Shown here piece after piece: positions 25,291 through 34,762 of a DNA stretch of 64,000 nt. How positions within the stretch are numbered: position 1 is the first letter of the stretch; every line of letters begins with the position of its first letter. Location of the stretch: the NCBI GenBank assembly GCA_017450485.1, contig JAFSTN010000024.1, positions 124,001 to 188,000 on the forward strand, read 5' to 3'. The notes under the pieces are model-generated. The model worked only from the letters and a program-made list of their open reading frames with translations, ran no database searches and was not told where the DNA came from. This DNA is from Lachnospiraceae bacterium. Its GTDB lineage: Bacteria > Bacillota > Clostridia > Lachnospirales > Lachnospiraceae. The translations under genes were made by a program, and so were the position numbers.

Positions 25291-26540
25291 ACAAGATGAA
25301 GAGACCTGAATTACTGGTACCTGCAGCCAATCTGGAAGTTCTGAAGACTGCGGTGGATTACGGAGCGGATGCCGTATATATAGGAGGAGAGGAATTCGGC
25401 CTGCGTGCCAAGGCGGATAATTTCTCCCGTGAGGAAATGGAGGCAGGGATTACATATGCACATGAGCATGGTGTGAAGGTTCATGTGACGGTGAATATCC
25501 TCGCTCACAATTATGATCTGGAGGGTGTACGCGGCTACCTCGAAGAGCTGAGAGATATTGAGCCGGACGCACTGATCATTGCGGATCCGGGCATATTTAC
25601 CTACGCACGTGAGATATGTCCCGACATAGATATACACATATCCACCCAGGCAAATAATACGAACTGGGAAACCTATCTTTTCTGGTACCGGCTGGGAGCG
25701 AAGCGTGTAGTATCGGCCAGAGAACTGTCTCTGACAGAGATCAGGCAGATCAGGGAGCATATTCCGGAGGATATGGAGATAGAGAGCTTCATACACGGAG
25801 CCATGTGTATCTCATATTCGGGGAGATGCCTGCTCAGTAATTATTTCACTGGACGCGATGCGAACCACGGGGCATGTACTCACCCCTGCAGATGGAAGTA
25901 TGCCGTCGTGGAGGAGACCCGGCCCGGCGAGTACCTGCCCGTATACGAGAATGAGCGCGGTACGTATATATTTAACTCACGTGACCTGTGCATGATCGAG
26001 CATATTCCGGAGATGATAGAGGCGGGTATAGACAGCTTCAAGATCGAAGGCAGGATGAAGACTGCCCTGTATGTGGCTACTGTGGCCAGAACATATAGGC
26101 GGGCGATAGACGATCTTCTCTGCGATCCCGGATCGTATCGGGAGCATATGGAATGGTACAGGGAAGAGATAGGGAAATGTACACATAGGCATTTCACGAC
26201 CGGTTTCTACTTCGGTAAGCCGACCTCCGAGACTCAAATCTATGACAGCAGTACATACGTGAGCGATCATATATATCTCGGGACTGTCCGGGAGGTGACA
26301 CCGGACGGACGTGCTGTCTTTGAGCAGAAAAACAAATTCTCAACCGGCGATATGATCGAACTGATGAAGCGCAGCTGCGACGACCGTCAGGTCAGAGTCA
26401 TGCGACTGCAGGATGAGAGCGGTGCCGATATGATGAGCTGTCCTCATTCGAGACAGATCATCTATGCGACGTTCTCCGAGATTCCCGAAGCCGGAGATAT
26501 CATGAGGGTCAGGGCAGCGTCAGACGGCGGTACAGACTGA
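25287..26540 (+). CDS. trhP: U32-family peptidase-like tRNA hydroxylation protein
   Basis: Peptidase U32 family protein, 417 residues. TrhP members make 5-hydroxyuridine at U34 of tRNA using prephenate and an Fe-S cluster. Family core: LLVPAANLEVLKTAVDYGADAVYIGG, HISTQANNTN, and the signature FIHGAMCISYSGRCLLSNYF followed by HGACTHPCRW; the four Cys of these motifs fit an Fe-S site. GRMK and YRRAID follow. One gene is present where Bacillus has two (trhP1/P2). It starts in the trmR stop codon, so product of TrhP is substrate of the upstream enzyme. Confidence 0.88.
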   Translation: MNKMKRPELLVPAANLEVLKTAVDYGADAVYIGGEEFGLRAKADNFSREEMEAGITYAHEHGVKVHVTVNILAHNYDLEGVRGYLEELRDIEPDALIIADPGIFTYAREICPDIDIHISTQANNTNWETYLFWYRLGAKRVVSARELSLTEIRQIREHIPEDMEIESFIHGAMCISYSGRCLLSNYFTGRDANHGACTHPCRWKYAVVEETRPGEYLPVYENERGTYIFNSRDLCMIEHIPEMIEAGIDSFKIEGRMKTALYVATVARTYRRAIDDLLCDPGSYREHMEWYREEIGKCTHRHFTTGFYFGKPTSETQIYDSSTYVSDHIYLGTVREVTPDGRAVFEQKNKFSTGDMIELMKRSCDDRQVRVMRLQDESGADMMSCPHSRQIIYATFSEIPEAGDIMRVRAASDGGTD

Positions 26541-26554
26541 AGCAAGCTGTATTA

Positions 26555-26583
26555 TTGACGACACAGACGCGTTGATATACAAT
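26555..26583 (+). promoter_or_regulatory. Promoter for glnN
   Basis: TTGACG at 26555-26560, 17 bases, TACAAT at 26578-26583. Transcript start near 26590; short leader of about 40 bases to ATG 26630. Confidence 0.6.
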
Positions 26584-26629
26584 TTTTGCGGTCGTTTTTT
26601 TTAGATTAGAAAGCAGAGGATATCCATAA

Positions 26630-28732
26630 ATGAGTGAAGTAACCGAATTATTTGGACAGAACGTCTTTACACGCGGCAAGATGAAAGAACGTCTGCCCAA
26701 AAATGTGTACAGAGAGTTGATCAGAGTATCCGAAAGAGGCGGAGAACTCTCGATGGAAGCGGCTAATGTCATAGCCAAAGCCATGAAGGATTGGGCCGAG
26801 GAGAACGGAGCTACCCATTATACACACTGGTTCCAGCCTCTGACCGGTATTACGGCGGAGAAGCATGATGCATTCGTATCACTTCCGGATGAGGACGGAC
26901 GCATGATCACGGAGTTCTCCGGCAAAGAGCTGATCAAGGGTGAGCCTGATGCATCTTCATTCCCCTCGGGAGGATTGAGAGCAACATTTGAGGCCAGAGG
27001 TTATACCGCATGGGATATCACCTCTCCGGCTTTTCTTAAAGAATCATCCTGCGGCGTGATACTGTGTATACCCACCGCGTTCTGCTCATATACCGGTGAA
27101 GCGCTGGATAAGAAGACACCGCTCCTGCGTTCCATGGAAGCACTCAGCGAGCAGGCTCTCAGGATCGTCAGACTGTTCGGCAACACGGATGCTACCAAGG
27201 TCACTCCCTGTGTCGGCCCCGAGCAGGAATACTTCCTGGTGGATGCCGATCTGTATATGCAGCGTCTGGATCTGATGTTTGCCGGACGTACACTCTTCGG
27301 TGCTCCCGCGCCCAAGGGCCAGGAGATGGATGACCACTATTTCGGTGTCATCAGGGAGAGAGTCGGCGCATACATGAAGGATTTAAACGAGGAGCTCTGG
27401 AAGCTTGGCATCCTTGCGAAGACTCAGCATAATGAGGTTGCACCCGCACAGCATGAGCTGGCTCCGATCTTCGATACGGTCAATATCGCCGTGGATCATA
27501 ACCAGCTCGTCATGGAGACGATGAAGCGCGTGGCTACGCGTCATAACTTAAGATGCCTCCTGCATGAGAAGCCTTATGCCGGTGTGAACGGTTCCGGTAA
27601 GCACAATAACTGGTCCATCAATACGGATGACGGTGTGAACATGCTCGATCCCGGTGATACGCCAAATGAGAATCTCCAGTTCCTTCTGGTGCTTGCATGC
27701 ATCATGAAGGCAGTGGATGATCATGCCGATCTGCTCAGACAGTCGGCGGCTGACGTGGGTAACGATCATCGTCTCGGAGCCAATGAGGCACCTCCGGCTA
27801 TCATATCCATTTTCCTCGGAGAGCAGCTTGAGGATGTGGTGACCCAGCTCGTTGAGACAGGTGTGGCCAGCTCAGCGATACAGGGCGGAAAGCTTGAGAC
27901 CGGAGTGTCCACACTTCCCGATTTTGAAAAGGATGCAACCGACCGCAACAGGACATCCCCGTTTGCTTTTACGGGAAATAAGTTTGAATTCAGAAGCGTC
28001 GGCAGTTCCGACTCCATAGCAAGCCCGAACACGATCCTCAATGCGATAGTTGCGGAAGCCTTCGATGAGGCCGCCACTATCCTGGAGGGCGCCGATGATT
28101 TCGAGATGGCTGTACACGATCTGATCAAAAAGTATATGACAGAGCATCAGCGTATCATATTTAACGGTGACGGATACTCGGATGAATGGGTGGCTGAGGC
28201 TGCCAGACGGGGGCTGCCGAATATCAAGAGCATGATCGAGGCGGCTTGTGCGCTGACAACGGATAAGTCCGTTGCTCTGTTTGAGAGATTTAAGATATTC
28301 AACAGAACCGAGCTTGAGTCCCGCGAAGAGATCATATACGAGACCTATGCAAAGACTATCAATATCGAAGCGCTTACTATGATCGACATGGCCGGCAAGC
28401 AGATCATCCCCGCAGCAGTGAAGTATTCCGGCGAGCTGGCGCGTACCGTGAATGAGGTCAAGGCAGCAGGCGTAAATGCCGCAGCCGAAGATGAACTCCT
28501 TAAGAAGACTATCGGATATATCAATGATGCACAGACGGCATATAACAAACTCAAGGAAGTGAGTGCACAGGCTGTTACCGTAAAAGACGGCAAGGAACGA
28601 GCTTTCTATTATAAGGATGTAGTAAAGATCGCCATGGATGAACTTCGCAGTCCCTGCGATGAGCTGGAGATGATAGTTGATAAGTCCATGTGGCCGATCC
28701 CGACATATGCGGAGCTGATGTTTGAGGTATGA
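26630..28732 (+). CDS. glnN: Glutamine synthetase type III
   Basis: Makes glutamine from glutamate and ammonia with ATP. The 700-residue length and motifs identify the GSIII class, not [39 protein letters not shown] region (here [20 protein letters not shown]), [44 protein letters not shown], and the late [18 protein letters not shown]. It has its own promoter with no regulatory gene adjacent. GSIII is common in Bacteroidetes and rumen Firmicutes and is usually induced by low ammonia. Confidence 0.96.
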   Translation: MSEVTELFGQNVFTRGKMKERLPKNVYRELIRVSERGGELSMEAANVIAKAMKDWAEENGATHYTHWFQPLTGITAEKHDAFVSLPDEDGRMITEFSGKELIKGEPDASSFPSGGLRATFEARGYTAWDITSPAFLKESSCGVILCIPTAFCSYTGEALDKKTPLLRSMEALSEQALRIVRLFGNTDATKVTPCVGPEQEYFLVDADLYMQRLDLMFAGRTLFGAPAPKGQEMDDHYFGVIRERVGAYMKDLNEELWKLGILAKTQHNEVAPAQHELAPIFDTVNIAVDHNQLVMETMKRVATRHNLRCLLHEKPYAGVNGSGKHNNWSINTDDGVNMLDPGDTPNENLQFLLVLACIMKAVDDHADLLRQSAADVGNDHRLGANEAPPAIISIFLGEQLEDVVTQLVETGVASSAIQGGKLETGVSTLPDFEKDATDRNRTSPFAFTGNKFEFRSVGSSDSIASPNTILNAIVAEAFDEAATILEGADDFEMAVHDLIKKYMTEHQRIIFNGDGYSDEWVAEAARRGLPNIKSMIEAACALTTDKSVALFERFKIFNRTELESREEIIYETYAKTINIEALTMIDMAGKQIIPAAVKYSGELARTVNEVKAAGVNAAAEDELLKKTIGYINDAQTAYNKLKEVSAQAVTVKDGKERAFYYKDVVKIAMDELRSPCDELEMIVDKSMWPIPTYAELMFEV

Positions 28733-28771
28733 TTCTGTAGCTGTATTTGTATGCTTGTGAGTAGGAGAATT

Positions 28772-30007
28772 ATGAAAAACAAAGTATTAAGCCTGTTAAT
28801 TGCAACAGCACTAAGCACAGCCCTTCTGTCAGGGTGCGGAAATGCGTCGGGTACTGCTGAGGAACCTGCGGTGCAACAGGAATCAGAGCCGGCTGATACC
28901 GCCGGTGCGGAGGAGACACCGGCCGCGGAAACCGATGAGTCCGATGAATACGCTGCCGGTTTTGATCCCTCGGATGTATACACACCCGAAGAACATCATA
29001 TGAAAACTTACATCGAGGGGTGCGACACATTTACTCAGATCATTGATAAAGAAGAGAACCGGGGAATGGCATATGCAAACGTCCACATAGGTGATACGGA
29101 TGTATTGCTGGTGGCAAGCGGGACATATGAATATGAGCCGGACGGGTATGCGGCTATAGACTCGGAGATCTTCTATTACGGGGACAACGGTCCTGAGTAT
29201 ATGGATTATGTCCAGGCTGGAGGAACTGCGTATCCCTTGATGGTCATAAATGATACGCTCTATATCGGCGGCAATCATTTCATGATCAAGTACACCATCA
29301 GAGATAACGCTCTCGTTGTGTCCGAGGAAGCCTATGTTGAATACGATACGGATGGAAATGCCACCTATTATTACAGAACAGAGGATACCTCCTTTGCCGA
29401 TCATACCCCTGAGGAAGCAGAGGCAAAGTTTGGTGATCTGTTCGGAGAAATGGATGAAAACGGAATAGTATGGTTCTCCAACATAGGCGGGGATGACAAT
29501 GCTGAATCGGGATCCCTGCCCAGATATGAGTATCCGGACGATGATCCGTATTGCAATGCCATCACGGAGTATTTCCTGGATGAGATAGCTCCTCAATATG
29601 CCGAAGCGGATCTCAGCGTGCCCCAGATCGCAGAGATCGACGTGGACGAATCCGATCCTGAGGATGTGAAGGTGTGGGGCAACTTCCAGATCTGGAATTA
29701 TGACCTGGAGGGGGATGTGCTTAAAACCGTATCCGGAGGTACACATTCCGGCCTTATACATCTTAAGAAAACAGACGAAAGGACAGCAGTTGTGACCTCC
29801 TTTGATGAAGTGGGTGACGGAAGTGATTTCGATGCAAGTGCCAGGAAGATATTTGGCGACAGATATGATAGATTCATGGAGGTGTATTCCGACGAAGAAA
29901 GCCGTGAACTTTTCAGAAAGAATATCCTCATAGAATATGTGGAGAGCAACGGACTGAATATTACGGCATATCAGGACTACGGCTGGGACCCCGTTACACT
30001 TTTTTAA
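28772..30007 (+). CDS. Putative lipoprotein, unknown family
   Basis: 411-residue secreted lipoprotein. The signal peptide has a Lys pair, a hydrophobic core and lipobox LLSGC. About 45 residues of acidic, Ala/Glu/Pro-rich linker follow, then an acidic globular domain with repeated Tyr- and Asp-rich strands (TYEYEPDGYAAIDSEIFYYG, YVEYDTDGNATYYY). ATG 28772 has a GTAGGAG site; a start 7 codons upstream lacks one. The C-terminal half contains a WGNFQIWNYDLEGD strand and could be a substrate-binding or sensor fold. No family is recognised and no adjacent transporter is present. Confidence 0.75.
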   Translation: MKNKVLSLLIATALSTALLSGCGNASGTAEEPAVQQESEPADTAGAEETPAAETDESDEYAAGFDPSDVYTPEEHHMKTYIEGCDTFTQIIDKEENRGMAYANVHIGDTDVLLVASGTYEYEPDGYAAIDSEIFYYGDNGPEYMDYVQAGGTAYPLMVINDTLYIGGNHFMIKYTIRDNALVVSEEAYVEYDTDGNATYYYRTEDTSFADHTPEEAEAKFGDLFGEMDENGIVWFSNIGGDDNAESGSLPRYEYPDDDPYCNAITEYFLDEIAPQYAEADLSVPQIAEIDVDESDPEDVKVWGNFQIWNYDLEGDVLKTVSGGTHSGLIHLKKTDERTAVVTSFDEVGDGSDFDASARKIFGDRYDRFMEVYSDEESRELFRKNILIEYVESNGLNITAYQDYGWDPVTLF

Positions 30008-30037
30008 TTGACAGAGCAGAAAAAAAAGAAATAAGCC

Positions 30038-30066
30038 TTGATTTATCCGCAGGCATCCGCTATAAT
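30038..30066 (+). promoter_or_regulatory. Promoter for tRNA-Gln
   Basis: TTGATT at 30038-30043, 17 bases, consensus TATAAT at 30061-30066. Start near 30073, 18 bases before the tRNA. Confidence 0.75.
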
Positions 30067-30090
30067 CATTTTCTGTTGAAAGTAACATAT

Positions 30091-30162
30091 AGCGGTATCG
30101 CCAAATGGTAAGGCAACGGACTCTGACTCCGTCATTTCAAGGTTCGAATCCTTGTACCGCTG
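30091..30162 (+). tRNA. tRNA-Gln (CTG)
   Basis: Acceptor AGCGGTA paired with TACCGCT, D arm with AAATGGTAAGG, anticodon stem ACGGA/TCCGT with loop CTCTGAC (anticodon CTG), T arm CAAGG-TTCGAAT-CCTTG. Discriminator is G, and CCA is not encoded. Own promoter and terminator, so a single-gene unit. Confidence 0.97.
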
Positions 30163-30170
30163 CTTATAGG

Positions 30171-30206
30171 ACTCCCGGTTCATACGAATCGGGAGTTTTG
30201 CTTTTG
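30171..30206 (+). terminator. Rho-independent terminator after tRNA-Gln
   Basis: Eleven-base stem, ACTCCCGGTTC with loop ATAC and GAATCGGGAGT, followed by TTTGCTTTTG. One G-U pair inside. Confidence 0.9.
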
Positions 30207-30246
30207 CCCGGGGATGATTTACCGGATGTAATATATACAGCAGTTT

Positions 30247-31125
30247 ATGATGTTGCTTAATGATTACCTGAAGGCTACCTTCGGATGTAAAGTATATAAG
30301 ATTGCATTGAACGGGGGATTCACCTGTCCGAACCGTGACGGTACCGTCGGCACCGGCGGGTGTATTTTCTGCTCAGAAGGAGGAAGCGGTGAGTTCGCAG
30401 GAGATCCGTCATTATCTGTGACGGAGCAGATCGAGCGGGGAAAGGCGTTAGTTGCGTCAAAAATGCGTTCGGGTAAGTATATTGCTTATTTTCAGGCATA
30501 TACAGGTACATATGCTCCGGTGGAGAGACTGCGGGCAATCTATACGGAGGCTGTCAGTCATCCGGATGTGGTCGCACTCTCCATAGCTACAAGACCGGAT
30601 TGTCTGCCGGATGAAGTCATCAGTCTGCTGGACGAACTTAACCGGATCAAACCGGTATGGATCGAGCTGGGATTGCAGACGATCCACGACAGGAGTGCGA
30701 AATATATTCGCAGGGGCTATGAACTTGATGCGTACAGTCAGGCTGTAGAGTCACTTAGGAGCAGGGATATAGAAGTCATCACGCACGTGATCCTGGGACT
30801 GCCGTTTGAGAGTCGCGAGGATATGCTCGCGACCGTGAGATATGTATGTGAGTCCGGTGCGACGGGCATCAAGTTGCAGTTGTTGCATGTATTACGCGGT
30901 ACGGACCTGGAGAAGGATTATCTGGCGGGCCGGTTTGATGTACTTACGGAAGATGAGTACATCGATATCCTGCGCGATTGCATCAGCATAATACCGGACA
31001 CCGTCGTGATCCACAGGCTGACCGGGGACGGAGACAAGCGTATTCTGGTCGCACCTGTGTGGAGCGGGAATAAGAAGCACGTACTCAACCGGATACGCTC
31101 GGAGGTGTTGGGGAGGGATACTTAG
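30247..31125 (+). CDS. TIGR01212-family radical SAM protein (YtqA-like)
   Basis: 292-residue radical SAM protein. The cluster motif is the long type, CPNRDGTVGTGGCIFC, which is diagnostic of the TIGR01212/YtqA family and binds one 4Fe-4S plus SAM. Other parts: ALSIATRPDCLPDEV, WIELGLQTIHDRSAKYIRRG, THVILGLPFESREDML, and KLQLLHVLRGTDL. The substrate is not known. The start is one of two adjacent ATGs (30247 or 30250), and no good ribosome site is seen. It stands alone after tRNA-Gln. Confidence 0.9.
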   Translation: MMLLNDYLKATFGCKVYKIALNGGFTCPNRDGTVGTGGCIFCSEGGSGEFAGDPSLSVTEQIERGKALVASKMRSGKYIAYFQAYTGTYAPVERLRAIYTEAVSHPDVVALSIATRPDCLPDEVISLLDELNRIKPVWIELGLQTIHDRSAKYIRRGYELDAYSQAVESLRSRDIEVITHVILGLPFESREDMLATVRYVCESGATGIKLQLLHVLRGTDLEKDYLAGRFDVLTEDEYIDILRDCISIIPDTVVIHRLTGDGDKRILVAPVWSGNKKHVLNRIRSEVLGRDT

Positions 31126-31244
31126 GTTTGATATAGAGACAGGTCATGCATATTCAGTTTGTGCACAGGCAGCTGCCCGGATGGATTCGATATACAGGCA
31201 GTAGCCGGGCAGAGGTATGAATCGGAGAAGCAGGTAGGTGCACA

Positions 31245-31273
31245 TTGATTATATGACCGGAACGGGGTATTAT
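31245..31273 (+). promoter_or_regulatory. Promoter ahead of the Fe-alcohol dehydrogenase
   Basis: TTGATT at 31245-31250, 17 bases, TATTAT at 31268-31273. Upstream (31173-31212) an 8-base inverted repeat CTGCCCGG/CCGGGCAG with a 24-base loop could be an operator or a weak hairpin. Confidence 0.5.
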
Positions 31274-31314
31274 ATTTATTACAAGTTAAACGCAAAACTT
31301 TCCGCCGAAAAATC

Positions 31315-32445
31315 ATGGATGGAGAGAATCAGGCAGGAACTATGGTTAAGCGCTTCGGGGGCAGCAAAGCTCTGATCCATTATGGTGGAGGAAGTGTGGT
31401 CCGCTCCGGTCTGCTGGACAGGGTTAAATCCTCTCTTAATGCTGAAGGTATTGCGTTTACCGAGCTCGGAGGAGTTAAGCCCAATCCTCGCAGCGGTCTG
31501 GTATATGAGGGCATCGAGCTTTGTAAAAAGGAGCAGGTTGACTTCATCCTGGCTGTTGGCGGAGGAAGTACGATAGACTCATCCAAGGCTATAGCAGCAG
31601 GCGTATTATATGATGGAGATTTCTGGGATTATTACTGCGGAAAAAGAATTGAAGAGGCCCTGCCTGTGGGAACTATCCTTACGATCGCGGCAGCAGGCAG
31701 CGAAGGCAGTCCCGATTCCGTTATAACCAGAGAGAGCGATATGATGAAGCGCGGAGCCAGCGGAGATGCGATCAGACCCAAGTTCAGCATTCTCAATCCC
31801 GCACTCACGCAGACACTGCCTCCTTTCCAGTCGGCTGCCGGCATTACGGATATCATGGCACATCTGTATGAGCGATATCTGACCAACTCCACCGAGGTAG
31901 AGGTTACGGACAGAATGATAGAGGCACTGCTGCTCACCATGAAGCATGAAGGCCCCAGAGTAATAGCCGATCCGAATAATTATGAGGCAAGAGCAAACAT
32001 CATGTGGGCCGGTATGATGGCACACAATAATTCATGCGGCGTGGGCAGATCCCAGGACTGGAACAGTCATAACATAGAGCATGAACTTTCGGCACTCTAT
32101 GACTGTGCACACGGTGCGGGACTAGCTGTCACCATGCCCGCTGTGTTTAAATATGTTATGAAGCATAATATCATGCGCTTTGCCCAGGTTGCCGTCAGGG
32201 TATGGGGATGCAGCATGGATTTCGAACATCCTGAAGTTACGGCACTGGAGGGGATCAATGCTTTCGCAGCCTTCCTGACCTCTCTCGGAATGCCTCGTAA
32301 TTTTGAGGAACTGGGAGCAAAGGAGGAGGATATCCCTGTTCTTGTGGAGAACCTGTGCTGCGGAAACGGACGTGACGGATCCATCTCAGGATTTGTTACA
32401 CTCTGTAAGGAAGATTGCACGGAAATATATCGTATGATGGTATAG
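31315..32445 (+). CDS. Iron-containing alcohol dehydrogenase, N-terminus abnormal
   Basis: Group III (Fe-dependent) alcohol dehydrogenase similar to butanol dehydrogenases, reducing aldehydes with NAD(P)H. Nucleotide site LAVGGGSTIDSSKAIA; metal ligands are the Asp and His of SAAGITDIMAHLYE and the two His of EHELSALYDCAHGAGLAVTMP. From ENQAG onward the sequence aligns well with the family. The usual first 15-20 residues (a strand F-Y-x-P-T-K-x-x-F-G-K-G) are missing; the ATG at 31315 has no ribosome site, and a second ATG at 31342 has AGGCAGGA. The start is therefore uncertain and the protein may be N-terminally damaged. Confidence 0.88.
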   Translation: MDGENQAGTMVKRFGGSKALIHYGGGSVVRSGLLDRVKSSLNAEGIAFTELGGVKPNPRSGLVYEGIELCKKEQVDFILAVGGGSTIDSSKAIAAGVLYDGDFWDYYCGKRIEEALPVGTILTIAAAGSEGSPDSVITRESDMMKRGASGDAIRPKFSILNPALTQTLPPFQSAAGITDIMAHLYERYLTNSTEVEVTDRMIEALLLTMKHEGPRVIADPNNYEARANIMWAGMMAHNNSCGVGRSQDWNSHNIEHELSALYDCAHGAGLAVTMPAVFKYVMKHNIMRFAQVAVRVWGCSMDFEHPEVTALEGINAFAAFLTSLGMPRNFEELGAKEEDIPVLVENLCCGNGRDGSISGFVTLCKEDCTEIYRMMV

Positions 32446-32515
32446 ACGGATTCCGGAACGTAAACGTGTCTGATCGGCAGACTTGAACCGATAAGCATAC
32501 AGGAGGGCAGATGGC

Positions 32516-33664
32516 ATGAATTACAGAACACTTGGCAAGACCGGATTGAGAGTCAGCGAGATAGGCTTCGGTGGAGAATGGCTTGAAAGACATGAGACTG
32601 AAGAGTCCGTTGAGCTGCTTAAATATGCTCACAGCCACGGGATCAATATCGTTGATTGCTGGATGCCTGACCCCAAATCCAGAGACATAATAGGCAAAGC
32701 CATGGAAGGATGTCGTGAATCCTGGTATGTACAGGGGCATATAGGATCTACTTATCAGAACGGACAGTACGTCAGGACCAGAGACATGAAGTACGTACGT
32801 CCCGCATTTGAAGATCTGCTTAAGAGGCTTAAGACAGATTATATCGATCTGGGCATGATCCACTATATAGATTCGGTGGACGAATGGAACAGTGTGATGA
32901 ACGGTGAGTTCATCGAGTATGTGCACGAACTCCGTGAAAAAGGCATCATCAAGCATATCGGACTGAGTACTCATAACCCTGTAATAGGCAAACTGGCAGT
33001 AGAGACCGGGTTTATTGAGATGATACTGTTCAGCATCAATCCCGCATTTGACATGAGACCGGCTACAGAAGAACTTGAGTCCATGTTCGGCGGATATGAT
33101 CAGGATCAGCTGTCGGGCATCGATCCCGAGAGAGCCAGGTTTTATCAGATGTGTGAGGAACAAAATGTCGGGATCACGGTTATGAAGGGGTTCTTCGGTG
33201 GAGCACTCTTAAGTAAGGACAGGTCGCCCTTCGATGTTGCATTTACCCCGGTTCAGCTGATCCACTATGCTCTGACCAGACCCGGAGTATCATCCATACT
33301 GTGTGGCTATGATACGAAGGAGCAGATAGACGAGGCCGTTTCATATGAGACCGCATCGGATGATGAGAAAGATTATGCATCGGTTATCGCCAATGCACCT
33401 CTCCACTCGTACAGCGGGCAGTGCACATACTGCGGTCACTGTAAGCCGTGTCCGATGAACATCGATATCGCCATGGTAAACAAGTTCTATGATCTGGCGA
33501 CAGCCCAGCCGACGGTTCCCGAAAGTGTGATGGAGCACTATAAAGCACTGGATCACACCGCATCGGAATGCGTGGGATGCAAGAGCTGTGAAAGCAGGTG
33601 TCCTTTCGGAGTAGAGATCGCCGACAGGATGAAACGGACGGCAGAGTTGTTCGGAGGAAAATAA
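32516..33664 (+). CDS. Aldo/keto reductase with C-terminal ferredoxin domain
   Basis: 382 residues. Residues 1-280 form an AKR barrel: YRTLGKTGLRVSEIGFGG, GINIVDCWMPDP, YIDLGMIHYIDS with the catalytic-site region, and KHIGLSTHNP. The C-terminus carries two cysteine clusters, CTYCGHCKPCP and CVGCKSCESRCPFGV, for 4Fe-4S centres. Such proteins are annotated as oxidoreductases with electrons from ferredoxin rather than NADPH alone; the substrate is unknown. AGGAGGGCAG precedes ATG. It begins a run of closely spaced genes through to 40.6 kb. Confidence 0.92.
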   Translation: MNYRTLGKTGLRVSEIGFGGEWLERHETEESVELLKYAHSHGINIVDCWMPDPKSRDIIGKAMEGCRESWYVQGHIGSTYQNGQYVRTRDMKYVRPAFEDLLKRLKTDYIDLGMIHYIDSVDEWNSVMNGEFIEYVHELREKGIIKHIGLSTHNPVIGKLAVETGFIEMILFSINPAFDMRPATEELESMFGGYDQDQLSGIDPERARFYQMCEEQNVGITVMKGFFGGALLSKDRSPFDVAFTPVQLIHYALTRPGVSSILCGYDTKEQIDEAVSYETASDDEKDYASVIANAPLHSYSGQCTYCGHCKPCPMNIDIAMVNKFYDLATAQPTVPESVMEHYKALDHTASECVGCKSCESRCPFGVEIADRMKRTAELFGGK

Positions 33665-33667
33665 GCT

Positions 33668-33892
33668 ATGAGCAGACAATCAGATATAGACGATGAACTC
33701 CTCAATGAAGTTATGAGACATTTGGACAACGAGGTGGAGTTTGGTGCCATGCGTATGAGCGTGGAGTATGATCCGGAGCAGATCGAAGAAAAGAATGTAT
33801 CGCATAAGTGCTGCAAGGTTTACGGGATGGACGCAAACCAGATGATAGGCAAGCTGGACGGATACTCTGACAGCACCAACCTGAAGGATTAG
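33668..33892 (+). CDS. Small conserved-looking protein of unknown function, 74 aa
   Basis: Acidic, helical, with one central CC pair in HKCCKVYGMDANQM. It starts 3 bases after the reductase stop and is followed by a dehydrogenase-type module, so it is almost certainly co-translated. No signal or membrane span. No family is recognised. The double Cys could be a thiol or metal site serving the Fe-S reductase, but this is only a suggestion. Confidence 0.6.
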   Translation: MSRQSDIDDELLNEVMRHLDNEVEFGAMRMSVEYDPEQIEEKNVSHKCCKVYGMDANQMIGKLDGYSDSTNLKD

Positions 33893-33928
33893 CGTAGCCC
33901 TGGCAAGGACATTACAGGAGGAAGTTAG

Positions 33929-34762
33929 GTGAGATTAGGCACATCTTTCCCGTTGCAGCATACGAATGCTGCAGAGTGGGCATCAAATCAGGTGAAACTC
34001 GGATGCAGAACCGTTGTTTTCCCTGTTCAGAGTAATGAACCTGAGGACAGGATCCTTGAATATAAGAAAGCAGCCGATGACGCGGGGCTGACCATAGCTG
34101 AGGTCGGGATATGGAGGAATGCACTGGCGAACGATCCCGATGAACGCAAGAAAAATATGGACTACTGCGTCGAGCAGCTTAGACTTGCCGACTTTGTCGG
34201 TGCGAGATGCTGTGTGAACGTGGCGGGAGCTTTCGGCCCGGTATGGGACGGAGGATACAAGGCCAATTTCTCGGATGAAGCCCGTAAGGAGACTGTCCGT
34301 ATGGTCAGGGAGATAATAGACCGTGCGGATGTGAAAAAAACATATTTTACACTCGAACCGATGCCATGGATGATACCGACGGGGCCGGATGATTATCTTA
34401 GGCTGACAGAGGAAGTGGACAGAGAACGCTTTGCCGTGCACATGGATGTCATTAATATGATCAATTCCGTCGACAGATACTTTTTTGCGACAGAGTTTGT
34501 TGATGAATGTGCAGGGAAACTGGGAGGACTGATCAAAAGCTGTCATATCAAAGATGTACATCTGAACAGTGCGTATACGGTGAGACTTGAGGAGTGTGCA
34601 CCCGGATGCGGAGAATTCCCTCTCAGATACTATGCCGAAAAGATGAATGCGCTTGATCCGGACATGCCGTTGATCCTGGAGCATCTGAACACGGATGATG
34701 AGTATATCAAATATATGGGGTATTTAAAGGAGGAACTGAATGGATTATACAAGACTGTCTGA
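33929..34762 (+). CDS. Sugar phosphate isomerase/epimerase (AP endonuclease 2 fold)
   Basis: 277-residue TIM barrel of the xylose-isomerase-like family. Metal ligands can be placed: Glu in TLEPMPWM, Asp and His in HMDVINMINS, His in KSCHIKDVHL, Glu in ILEHLN. GTG start at 33929 with AGGAGGAAG. Family members isomerise or epimerise keto-sugars and inositols; the exact substrate cannot be read. The last 23 bases overlap the next gene, whose own ribosome site AAAGGAGG lies inside this one. Confidence 0.87.
   Translation: MRLGTSFPLQHTNAAEWASNQVKLGCRTVVFPVQSNEPEDRILEYKKAADDAGLTIAEVGIWRNALANDPDERKKNMDYCVEQLRLADFVGARCCVNVAGAFGPVWDGGYKANFSDEARKETVRMVREIIDRADVKKTYFTLEPMPWMIPTGPDDYLRLTEEVDRERFAVHMDVINMINSVDRYFFATEFVDECAGKLGGLIKSCHIKDVHLNSAYTVRLEECAPGCGEFPLRYYAEKMNALDPDMPLILEHLNTDDEYIKYMGYLKEELNGLYKTV

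Noticed and set aside
31019..31036. CGGGGACGGAG matches the core of the REP-like element
   Set aside because: It lies in the middle of the radical SAM coding sequence (TGDGDK), has no inverted ends and no nearby stop codon; chance match from codon use.
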